62,723 nucleotides of DNA from Gemmatimonadota bacterium (GTDB lineage Bacteria; Gemmatimonadota; Gemmatimonadetes; Longimicrobiales; Gaopeijiaceae). The stretch spans positions 1 through 62,723 of the forward strand of contig VYAQ01000279.1 in NCBI GenBank assembly GCA_009844885.1, given 5' to 3'. Shown piece by piece: positions 17,440 through 24,970 of the stretch. Every line of letters begins with the position of its first letter. The first letter of the stretch is position 1. The position numbers were made by a program, and so were the translations under genes. The notes below the pieces were generated by a model that saw only the letters and a list, made by a program, of their open reading frames with translations, made no database searches and was not told the origin of the DNA.

Positions 17440-19410
17440 ATGAAACGTGATGGTCGCCGCAAAGACGCCGCAAGCGCTTCCCCCGTAGCGGTCTACGCGG
17501 AGCGGGCGGAGCGCTTCGACCGGGAGGCGGCCACGAGGACGGCCACGGTCGGTGCATACGGGACGTGGCGCCTGATCCTCTTCGCGGCCGCGGTGGCCGG
17601 CGCCTGGTGGCAGTTCGCCTCGGGAAACGGCACGGCGGCGTGGGCGGTCCTCGCTGCGTCGGCGGTCGCGTTTGGGGTCCTCGTCGTGCGGCAGCGGGCC
17701 GCGCGGCAGCGCCTGCGGCGCGCCGAGTTCATGGCCGACTTCAACCGGGCCGGGATCGCCAGGGTCGAGCGCCGCTGGGCGGACCTGCCACCCGCGCCCC
17801 GGATCACGGCCCCGGGAAGCCACGATTACGCCGCGGACCTCGATCTCTACGGCGATGCGTCGCTCCTGCGGCTGGTCGGCACCTGTGGGACGGCGCCCGG
17901 GTGGAGGACGCTGCAGTCGTGGCTGCTCGGCCGGGCCGATCCGGAGACCGTCGCGCTCCGCCAGGAGGCCGTCCGCGAGATGGCCGCGGCGCTGGACTTT
18001 CGGGATCGGCTCGCGGCGGAAGCGCGGCTCGCAGCGGCCTCGGCGCCCGGCCAGAAGGCCCCGATGCCCGGCGAGGAAGCCCCGACGCCCGTCGGCACAG
18101 CATCGCGCCCGAACGACTCGGACGCCCCGACCGAACGCTTCCTGCGCTGGGCCGAGGGCGATTCCTGGTTGCCGAACCATCGGTGGGTCCGGAACACCGC
18201 GCTGGTGCTCACGCCGGTGAACCTCGCGGCGATCGCCCTCTACGTTGTCGGCGCGGCACCCACCGCGGCGCTGGCCTGGACGCTGCTCGTCTCGGTCCTG
18301 GTGCGCACGCTGAGGCGCAAGGCGATCCGCCAGGTCTTTGCGGAGGCGGGCGACGGCGAATCCGGGATCCGGCGGTACGGCGACCTTCTCGGCCACCTCC
18401 ACCGCGCACCCCTCACGTCGCGCTACATGACCAGGGTCCGACAGCGCATCGGCGAGGGACCGCGGGCCGCCCCCGAGGAGATCGCCAGGTTGCGGCGGCT
18501 CCTGGACCTGGCCGATGTCCGCAGGTCGCCCCTCTTTCACCTCCCCCTCGCCATCGTGCTGCACTGGGACGTGCATGTGCTGGCCGCGCTCGAGCGCTGG
18601 AAGGCGCGGTCGGGCCGGCGGGTACGGGACTGGCTCGACGCGATCGGCGAGGCGGAGGCGCTGGCGGCCCTCGCCGCCGCCGCTGCCGACCACCCCTACT
18701 GGACCGTGCCCGCACTGGACGCGGACGCCAGTACGCTGCGGGCCCGCTCACTCGGCCACCCGCTTCTCGCGCCAGGCGCCTGCGTGCGCAACGATGTCGA
18801 AGTCGGTCCCGCGGGCTCGTTCCTGCTCGTCACGGGCTCCAACATGTCCGGCAAGTCGACGCTGCTCCGGGCTGTCGGCCTGAACGCGGTGCTGGCGCAG
18901 GCCGGAGGACCGGTGTGCGCCGCCGAACTGCGGATGCCGCCGCTGCGCGTCGTGACCAGCATGCGCGTAGAGGATTCGGTCACCGGCGGCGTGTCCTTCT
19001 TCATGGCGGGCCTCCACCGGCTGAAGGAGGTCGTGGATGCGGCCCGCTCCGCCGCGGACTCGCCCCAGCCGGATTCCGCATCGTCCGGGGCCGGCGCACT
19101 CCGCACCCTCTACCTCCTCGACGAGATCCTGCGGGGCACCAACAGCGCCGAGCGGCGGATCGCAGCCCGCACGGTGTTGCGTCACCTGCTGGAAACGGAC
19201 GCCATCGGCGCGGTGACCACGCATGATCTGTCACTCGCCGACGCCAAGGACCTCGTCGCTCGGGCCGTGGCCATGCACTTCACGGAATCGGTGGGCGACG
19301 GAGCGGACGGCCTGGCCTTCGACTACCGGCTGCGCCCCGGCATCGCGACGTCGACGAACGCGCTGAAGCTGCTTGAGATGGTGGGGCTGGGACCCGACAC
19401 CGGCGGCTAG
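17440..19410 (+). CDS. Membrane-bound MutS-family ATPase
   Basis: 656 residues. Two hydrophobic hairpins (about 40-80 and 250-290) precede a MutS core/lever region and a C-terminal ATPase with Walker A GSNMSGKST, Walker B LYLLDEILRGTNS and the H-loop region TTHDLSLA. The mismatch-recognition domain I (Phe-x-Glu) is absent. Known relatives are annotated only as MutS-related; a mismatch-repair role is unlikely for a membrane protein without the sensor domain. The start at 17440 leaves only two bases to the divergent gene, so the promoter would have to lie within that neighbour. A segment of roughly residues 200-230 is rich in PGQKAPMPGEEAP repeats. Confidence 0.82.
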   Translation: MKRDGRRKDAASASPVAVYAERAERFDREAATRTATVGAYGTWRLILFAAAVAGAWWQFASGNGTAAWAVLAASAVAFGVLVVRQRAARQRLRRAEFMADFNRAGIARVERRWADLPPAPRITAPGSHDYAADLDLYGDASLLRLVGTCGTAPGWRTLQSWLLGRADPETVALRQEAVREMAAALDFRDRLAAEARLAAASAPGQKAPMPGEEAPTPVGTASRPNDSDAPTERFLRWAEGDSWLPNHRWVRNTALVLTPVNLAAIALYVVGAAPTAALAWTLLVSVLVRTLRRKAIRQVFAEAGDGESGIRRYGDLLGHLHRAPLTSRYMTRVRQRIGEGPRAAPEEIARLRRLLDLADVRRSPLFHLPLAIVLHWDVHVLAALERWKARSGRRVRDWLDAIGEAEALAALAAAAADHPYWTVPALDADASTLRARSLGHPLLAPGACVRNDVEVGPAGSFLLVTGSNMSGKSTLLRAVGLNAVLAQAGGPVCAAELRMPPLRVVTSMRVEDSVTGGVSFFMAGLHRLKEVVDAARSAADSPQPDSASSGAGALRTLYLLDEILRGTNSAERRIAARTVLRHLLETDAIGAVTTHDLSLADAKDLVARAVAMHFTESVGDGADGLAFDYRLRPGIATSTNALKLLEMVGLGPDTGG

Positions 19411-19481
19411 CAGGCCACGGCCCGGCACGTGCAGCGCCAGACCCTATCGCGGGACGCGGGTCGATGCCCTAGCATTCCTGC

Positions 19482-20600
19482 GTGACCCCTCCACCGCTCA
19501 CCCTCGTCATCCTCGCGGCCGGACGCTCCACGCGCTTCGGCCGTCTCAAGCAACTCACGCCGATCGGTCCCGGCGGCGAGGCGCTCCTCGACTACGCCCT
19601 CCACGACAGCGCGCTCGCGGGGTTCACACGCTTCGTGCTGGTGATCCAGGAGGACAAGCAGGACGACTTCGACGCGCACCTGGCCCCCGCCGTCGCGGCC
19701 GGACTCGACATCTGCTACGTGTACCAGCGGCTTGCGCATCCCGGGCTGGTGGACGACCCACCGTCGGGCCGTACTCGTCCCTGGGGCACGGGCCACGCCG
19801 TTCTCACGGCGGCGGAGCGCATCAGCGGCTCCTTTGCGCTCTGCAACGCCGACGACTTCTACGGCCGCGCGGCCTATGCGGCGCTGGCGCTGGCGATTCG
19901 CGACGGGGAGCGTGTAGCGGCCCCCGATCCGCTGGCCGCATTCATGATCGGCTACCCACTCGAGGTCACGCTGTCCGAGAGCGGGGGCGTATCCCGGGGT
20001 ATCTGCGAAGTCGATGGGGCCGGCACGCTCCAGCGCCTGGCCGAGGGCTTCGAAATGCGCCGCTCCGGGAACCGGGTAAGGGGCCGCAACGTGGCTGGAA
20101 GGCCCATTGACGTGCCCCTGGACACTCCGGTTTGCACAAACTTGTGGGGGTTCCCGCAGGTTACAAATAGTGACAAAATCAAGCATGAATCTGACAAAAG
20201 TGCTCGTGAATCCGATCACAAGCCCGATAGTGAACGTGTTGCGAGCACTTCTGAAGACAAATTCATAGATGATTCTGTCATTCCGTCCGGTAGAGGAAGT
20301 CATTCAAAAGGGCTGGCGGCCGGCTCCGGGATCCTGTACCAGCTGCACCGCCTTTTCTCCGAGTTTCTCGCCTCGGGCCCCGGACTCGACCGCGAATTCT
20401 ACCTCACCGAGGCCGTGAATGACCTGATCGCCGACGGACTGGTTCACTGCAAGGTGCTGCCCACCCGTGAACGATGGCTTGGGGTCACGTTCCCCGAAGA
20501 TCACGCCGGAGTGGCCGAATCGCTGCGGTCGCTGGTAGACTCGGGGGTCTATCCGATGCGTCTTTGGGACGCTCCGCCAACCCTTCCCCACCAAGGCTGA
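19482..20600 (+). CDS. Sugar nucleotidyltransferase-like protein with an internal low-GC insertion
   Basis: 372 residues from a GTG start. LAAGRSTRFGRLKQL is the nucleotide-binding loop of the GT-A pyrophosphorylase fold. GTGHAV, NADDFYG and the C-terminal EFYLTEAVNDLI, then WLGVTFPEDH support a sugar-1-phosphate or choline-phosphate type transferase. Between NLWGF and LYQLHRLF, where relatives have only a short turn, there is a hydrophilic insert of about 55 residues encoded by unusually AT-rich DNA (20157-20320). The symporter follows after 5 bp. With the galactokinase, the genes suggest salvage of an external sugar to an activated form. The substrate is not known. Confidence 0.8.
   Translation: MTPPPLTLVILAAGRSTRFGRLKQLTPIGPGGEALLDYALHDSALAGFTRFVLVIQEDKQDDFDAHLAPAVAAGLDICYVYQRLAHPGLVDDPPSGRTRPWGTGHAVLTAAERISGSFALCNADDFYGRAAYAALALAIRDGERVAAPDPLAAFMIGYPLEVTLSESGGVSRGICEVDGAGTLQRLAEGFEMRRSGNRVRGRNVAGRPIDVPLDTPVCTNLWGFPQVTNSDKIKHESDKSARESDHKPDSERVASTSEDKFIDDSVIPSGRGSHSKGLAAGSGILYQLHRLFSEFLASGPGLDREFYLTEAVNDLIADGLVHCKVLPTRERWLGVTFPEDHAGVAESLRSLVDSGVYPMRLWDAPPTLPHQG
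20157..20320 (+). other. AT-rich in-frame insertion within the nucleotidyltransferase gene
   Basis: Base composition drops sharply against the surrounding GC-rich sequence, and the encoded peptide is polar and low in hydrophobics (KIKHESDKSARESDHKPDSE). A perfect 9-bp inverted repeat, AAGTGCTCG (20198-20206)/CGAGCACTT (20242-20250), lies inside. Frame is kept and no stop arises. It could be a domesticated mobile fragment or a disordered linker. Confidence 0.6.
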
Positions 20601-20605
20601 AGCCG

Positions 20606-22378
20606 ATGCAACTCGCCCCCCTCGACTGGATCGTCGTCGCCCTGTACGGGCTGACGGCTCTCGCGATCGGCCTCTACTTCGCGAGGCGCGCGGGCACGGG
20701 CGCCGACGAGTTCTTCCTGTCGGGGCGCAAGCTGCCGTGGTGGCTGCTGGGGACGTCCATGGTCGCGACGACCTTTTCGACCGACACGCCCAACCTGGTC
20801 GCCGACTTCGTGCGCACCGGGGGCGTCGCGCAGAACTGGTCGTGGTGGGCCTTCCTCATCACCGGGATGTGCACCGTCTTCTTCTACGCGAAGCTGTGGC
20901 GCAGATCGGGCGCGCTCACCGACATCGAGTTCTACGAGCTGCGCTATTCGGGGCGCCCCGCCGCTTTCCTGCGCGGGTTCCGCGCCCTCTACCTGGGCAT
21001 CTTCTACAACGTGATGATCATCGCGACGGTCACGCTCGCCGCGACCAAGATCGGGGGCGTGCTTCTCGGTCTGGACCCGCTCACGACCGTGCTGATCGCG
21101 GGGTCCGTGACCATGCTCTATTCGGCCACGTCGGGGCTCTGGGGGGTGGTGGTCACGGATCTCGTGCTGTTCGTCGTGGCAATGGTCGGATCGGTCGCCG
21201 CGGCATACTTCGCGTTGGCGCAACCCGAGGTCGGCGGCCTCGCGGGACTCGTCGGCAACCCCGAACTGCGTTCGGCGATGAGGTTCTTCCCCGACTTCTC
21301 GAACTGGAGCGTCGCGGCGGGCATCTTCATCATCCCGATCGCGGTGCAGTGGTGGAGCGCGTGGTACCCGGGATCCGAACCGGGCGGCGGCGGCTACGTC
21401 GCCCAGCGGATGCTGGCCGCCAGGAACGAGAAGGAATCGATGAAGGCGACGCTGTGGTTCAACGTCGCGCACTACGGGCTGCGGCCCTGGCCGTGGATCA
21501 TCGTGGCGCTCTGCTCGATGGTGATCTACCCCGAGCTGGCCGACATCCAGGCCCGATTCCCGGACCTCGATCCCTCGCTGGTCGGCAACGACCTCGCCTA
21601 CCCCGCGATGCTCGTCTTCCTGCCGGCGGGCCTGCTGGGTCTGGTGGTCGCGTCGCTGGCGGCGGCGTACATGTCGACGATCAGCACGCAGCTTAACTGG
21701 GGTTCGTCGTATGTGGTGAGCGACTTCTACCGGCGGTTCGTGAACCCGGAGGCGAGCCAGCGGCGGCTGGTGGCGGTGGGTCGCCTGTCGACGGTGGGGC
21801 TGATGGTGCTCGGCGCCTTCATCGCGCTGCAACTGGACACCGCGGGCCAGGGATTTCAGATCCTCCTGCAGATCGGGGCCGGGACCGGGCTCATCTTCCT
21901 GCTGCGCTGGTTCTGGTACCGGGTGAACGTGTGGAGCGAACTCTCCGGAATGACGATTTCGTTCCTCGTCGCCATCTATTTCGCGTGGGTGCACGGGGCG
22001 CTCGGCTTCGCGCCACTCACCGGCTGGCAGCAGCTGGTCATCGGCGTGGCGATAACGACCGTAGGGTGGCTTGCGGTGACCTTCGTGACGCCACCCGCGC
22101 CCCGGGAAACCCTGCAGCGCTTCTATGACCGGATCCAGCCGCTCGGCAAGGGGTGGCGGCGAGTCGTCGACGTCGGCACCGGCCCGCGTGACGCCGAAAC
22201 GATCACCGCCGCGTTCCTGGCCTGGTTCCTGGGGTGCGTGCTCGTCTACGCGGCACTGTTCGCGACCGGTTACCTGCTGTACGGGCAGGCGCTCGCGGGG
22301 GTGTTGGCGCTGGCGGTCTCGGCGGGGGCGGGGGTGTGGCTCTTCCGGCTATTGCCCAGACTCGGCTTTTCGGATTGA
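20606..22378 (+). CDS. Sodium:solute symporter (SSS family)
   Basis: 590 residues with about 14 hydrophobic helices. The first reads LDWIVVALYGLTALAIGLYFA, followed by the SSS signature region DEFFLSGRKLPWWLLG and TFSTDTPNLVADFVR. Long loops with PGSEPGGGGYVAQR match SSS sugar and small-solute carriers. It should import a solute with sodium across the inner membrane. Placement between a nucleotidyltransferase and a galactokinase points to a sugar. The galactokinase start overlaps its stop codon. Aromatic-rich helices and a C-terminal pair (about 530-590) extend beyond the minimal core. Confidence 0.9.
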   Translation: MQLAPLDWIVVALYGLTALAIGLYFARRAGTGADEFFLSGRKLPWWLLGTSMVATTFSTDTPNLVADFVRTGGVAQNWSWWAFLITGMCTVFFYAKLWRRSGALTDIEFYELRYSGRPAAFLRGFRALYLGIFYNVMIIATVTLAATKIGGVLLGLDPLTTVLIAGSVTMLYSATSGLWGVVVTDLVLFVVAMVGSVAAAYFALAQPEVGGLAGLVGNPELRSAMRFFPDFSNWSVAAGIFIIPIAVQWWSAWYPGSEPGGGGYVAQRMLAARNEKESMKATLWFNVAHYGLRPWPWIIVALCSMVIYPELADIQARFPDLDPSLVGNDLAYPAMLVFLPAGLLGLVVASLAAAYMSTISTQLNWGSSYVVSDFYRRFVNPEASQRRLVAVGRLSTVGLMVLGAFIALQLDTAGQGFQILLQIGAGTGLIFLLRWFWYRVNVWSELSGMTISFLVAIYFAWVHGALGFAPLTGWQQLVIGVAITTVGWLAVTFVTPPAPRETLQRFYDRIQPLGKGWRRVVDVGTGPRDAETITAAFLAWFLGCVLVYAALFATGYLLYGQALAGVLALAVSAGAGVWLFRLLPRLGFSD

Positions 22379-23613
22379 GCTGGCTGGCCATCGCGCCTGG
22401 CCGCGTCAACCTGATCGGCGAGCACACCGACTACAACGGCCTGCCGGTGTTCCCCATGGCCATCGACCGGGACGTGCGCATCGAGTTCGCCGTGGCGGAC
22501 GGCCCGGTCGTGCGGCTGGACAGTGCGCTGGCGCGTTTCGACCCGTTCACGTTTCAGCTGAAACGTCCCATCGAGGCGGCCGGCCAGGGGCACTGGTCGA
22601 ACTACGTGCGGGCGGCGGCCAAGGGGCTGCTGGAGCATGGCGTGCGGTTGGAGCGCGGTATCGAGGGCATCGTGACGGGCAACGTGCCGATCGCTTCGGG
22701 GTTGTCGTCCTCTTCGGCGCTGGTGGTGGCGTCGGCGCTGGCGCTGCTGAAGGCGAATGGGGTGGAGGTGGCGCGGGATGCCGGGCCGGCCCCGACCATC
22801 TCCCGGCTCGAACTCGCCGCGCTCATGGCGCGCGCCGAGCGGTTCGTCGGGCTCGAAGGCGGCGGAATGGACCAGGCGGCGTGCCTTCATGGCGTCGCGG
22901 GCCACGCGCTCCGCATCGAGTTCGAGCCGCTGCGGGTGACGCCGGTGGCCGTGCCGGAGGGATGGCGGTGGGTCGTGGTGTCATCGCTGGTGCGCGCCGA
23001 GAAGTCGGGGACCGCGCGCGACGCGTACAACGAGCGGGCGCGGCAGTGTCGGGAGGCACTGGAGCTGGTGCGAGGCGCCTTCGCCAACGACCGGCCGGCG
23101 ACGACTACAGATGACCGCCCGGGTGCTGTGGCGCTCGGGTACGACGACCTGGTCGCCGACGCCGACATGGAGGTGCTGCTACGCCGGGCCCGCAGCGTCC
23201 TCGCCCCCGTGCTCTTTCGCCGCTTCCGCCACGTCGTGACGGAGGGCCGCCGGGTGGCGCTGGCCGAGGTGGCCATGCGCGATGGTGACATGCGCGCATT
23301 CGGCGATCTGATGGTGGAGTCCCACAAGAGCCTCCGAGGCGACTACGAGGTGAGCACGCCCGAACTGAACGCGATCGTCGAGGTCGCGCTCAAGGCAGGG
23401 GCCGCGGGGGCGCGGCTGACCGGCGCCGGCTTCGGTGGCTGCGCCGTCGTGTTGTGCGGCGACACCGCCGTCGGGCCGGTTATGAAGGAACTCGTCGCGC
23501 GCTTCTACGAGCCCCGCCTGGGACGGGCGCCGACTCACGATGAGATGTTTGCCCCGAAGCCGAGCGGAAGCGCAAGGGTGCAGATCGCAGACAGTTCCGG
23601 CGGCGGGCTTTGA
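22375..23613 (+). CDS. Galactokinase-like GHMP kinase
   Basis: 412 residues if the TTG at 22375, overlapping the symporter stop (TTGA), is used. APGRVNLIGEHTDYNG is the galactokinase signature, GLSSSSAL the ATP-binding GHMP loop, GGGMDQAAC the substrate region, and LTGAGFGGCAV motif 3. Most galactokinases have about 15 more residues before APGRVN, so either the N terminus is short or translation begins inside the symporter gene. It should phosphorylate galactose or a related sugar at C1, the step before nucleotidyl transfer by the gene at 19482. galT and galE were not seen nearby. Confidence 0.88.
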   Translation: MSWLAIAPGRVNLIGEHTDYNGLPVFPMAIDRDVRIEFAVADGPVVRLDSALARFDPFTFQLKRPIEAAGQGHWSNYVRAAAKGLLEHGVRLERGIEGIVTGNVPIASGLSSSSALVVASALALLKANGVEVARDAGPAPTISRLELAALMARAERFVGLEGGGMDQAACLHGVAGHALRIEFEPLRVTPVAVPEGWRWVVVSSLVRAEKSGTARDAYNERARQCREALELVRGAFANDRPATTTDDRPGAVALGYDDLVADADMEVLLRRARSVLAPVLFRRFRHVVTEGRRVALAEVAMRDGDMRAFGDLMVESHKSLRGDYEVSTPELNAIVEVALKAGAAGARLTGAGFGGCAVVLCGDTAVGPVMKELVARFYEPRLGRAPTHDEMFAPKPSGSARVQIADSSGGGL

Positions 23614-23651
23614 CCCTGATGGACGGAACAGCGTCACCGCACGCTGTCCGA

Positions 23652-23689
23652 CTGTTAGTACAACTTAGGGAATAAACCAAACCAGGAGC
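23652..23689 (-). ncRNA. 38-nt conserved hairpin 3' of the beta-propeller gene (copy A)
   Basis: On the minus strand two 12-nt arms (23684-23673 and 23667-23656) form a stem with a 5-nt loop and one T-T mismatch, using several G-U pairs. The flanks GCTC and ACTAACAG are shared with copy B at 38557-38594. The two copies match at 29 of 38 positions, and all differences in the stem keep pairing on this strand. It lies about 93 bp after the propeller gene end. No T-run follows, so it is not a standard terminator. Confidence 0.55.
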
Positions 23690-23782
23690 AGGACGGCTCG
23701 CCAAAGGCGGTACGGGACACGCTCGTGCTGACCGGGGCTTTCCCCGTGAACGCCTTGGAAGCTGCCCTGGAAGCCGGTCGTG

Positions 23783-24970
23783 CTAGCTGGCCCCGGGCTT
23801 GGCCAATCGCAAGACCTGCGGATGCTCCACGTCGTTCAGGTCCCGCCGCACGCCGAACACCTCGCCCGCGCCCACCCGCATCAACTCGAACCGTGCCGGC
23901 GTCTCGACGACTCCCAGCCAAATCCCGGAGGAGTCCCACACATACCAGTCCTGGGGCTCGTCGCGGCGAACGAAACCCAGAAACTCGCCCGCCCAGACAT
24001 TGCCCTCGGCATCCACGAGCATTTGCTGATAGGCCGGCTTCTCATCGGGCGCTGAAATGCCGGCGAAGATTTCACGTACCCGCGGGCTCGCACGGGGCCC
24101 GAGTCTTACCTGCTTCTCACGCTCGGCTTCCTCCCGTGAGACCTCCAGCGATACGCCGAGGATTCGTGCGATCAATTCCACACGGCCGGTTCGTGCATCG
24201 ACCCGAGAGTATTCCACGGCGTCGGCCGTACCAATCACCAACCCTCCACGGCCCGTGGGCACCGCGTGGGTCCTCCGGCCCATGATCGGAATCGCATCAG
24301 CGTCCGGCAGGATCAACACTTCGTCGCCCGGAACGGTGACGATCGGGTCGCTCGACTCCCGGTTCGGAGACAAGCGTACAATGGTTATGGCGGGACGCCG
24401 CAGCCCCTGGATTGATCTGTCGTCCCCGAGGATCACCCGCTCATCCGTTCCCCAGATGTGGTGCGAAGGTACCGGCTGGGAGAGCGGATACACCAATTGT
24501 GGCCGGGAGAACGTGCCGATCAGGCCAGAGTGCAAGTCGAACTCGGCGCCGCGGCCTCCCGGCGCGAAGTCCTGGGCCACGAGCCGGCCATCATCCATCA
24601 GAACGAGCACCGCGAGGAAGCCGAACTCCCCCGGCCCCTCGCCTGGTCCGCCGAACACCCGCACAAAGCGTCCTTCCGGATCGTAGACGCGAACCTGCCT
24701 GGACACCCCGTCGGCAACGACGAGGTACTCACCCGTCCGCAGCACGTCCCGGACCCGAAGGAACATGTGCATGTCCCCAGAGCCGGTTTCGGCCAGGTCC
24801 ACGACGGGCCGATCCTCGATTCGCCACTCGGCGCCCTCCTCCCAGGCGGGCGCGACCGACTCGACGATCCGCACGCCCAGGCTGTCGCGTGACGTACTTG
24901 CCGGAGCGGCGCCTTCCTCACAACCGGCCAGCCCGAGGACGAGCACGCTCGCCAGTCCTCTCCGCCTCAC
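23783..24970 (-). CDS. 6-bladed beta-propeller lipoprotein
   Basis: 395 residues from a GTG at 24970 that overlaps the upstream gene stop (GTGA). This start gives a compact lipoprotein signal with box GLAGC (MRRRGLASVLVLGLAGCEE). An ATG at 25012 would put 14 odd residues in front. Propeller blades appear as repeated VRVYDPEGRFVRVFGGPGEGPGEF and VWAGEFLGFVRRDEPQDW segments with the NHL-like GxGEGPGEF motif. Such proteins bind ligands or partners at the cell surface and are numerous in Gemmatimonadota and Bacteroidota. A second, broken copy is at 37219-38491. Function is unknown. Confidence 0.8.
   Translation of the reverse strand: MRRRGLASVLVLGLAGCEEGAAPASTSRDSLGVRIVESVAPAWEEGAEWRIEDRPVVDLAETGSGDMHMFLRVRDVLRTGEYLVVADGVSRQVRVYDPEGRFVRVFGGPGEGPGEFGFLAVLVLMDDGRLVAQDFAPGGRGAEFDLHSGLIGTFSRPQLVYPLSQPVPSHHIWGTDERVILGDDRSIQGLRRPAITIVRLSPNRESSDPIVTVPGDEVLILPDADAIPIMGRRTHAVPTGRGGLVIGTADAVEYSRVDARTGRVELIARILGVSLEVSREEAEREKQVRLGPRASPRVREIFAGISAPDEKPAYQQMLVDAEGNVWAGEFLGFVRRDEPQDWYVWDSSGIWLGVVETPARFELMRVGAGEVFGVRRDLNDVEHPQVLRLAKPGAS

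Noticed and set aside
15098-17443. Long plus-strand frame of 781 codons
   Set aside because: It is antisense to the P450 and beta-lactamase-like genes, has low-complexity RV/RD-rich sequence and no domain motif.
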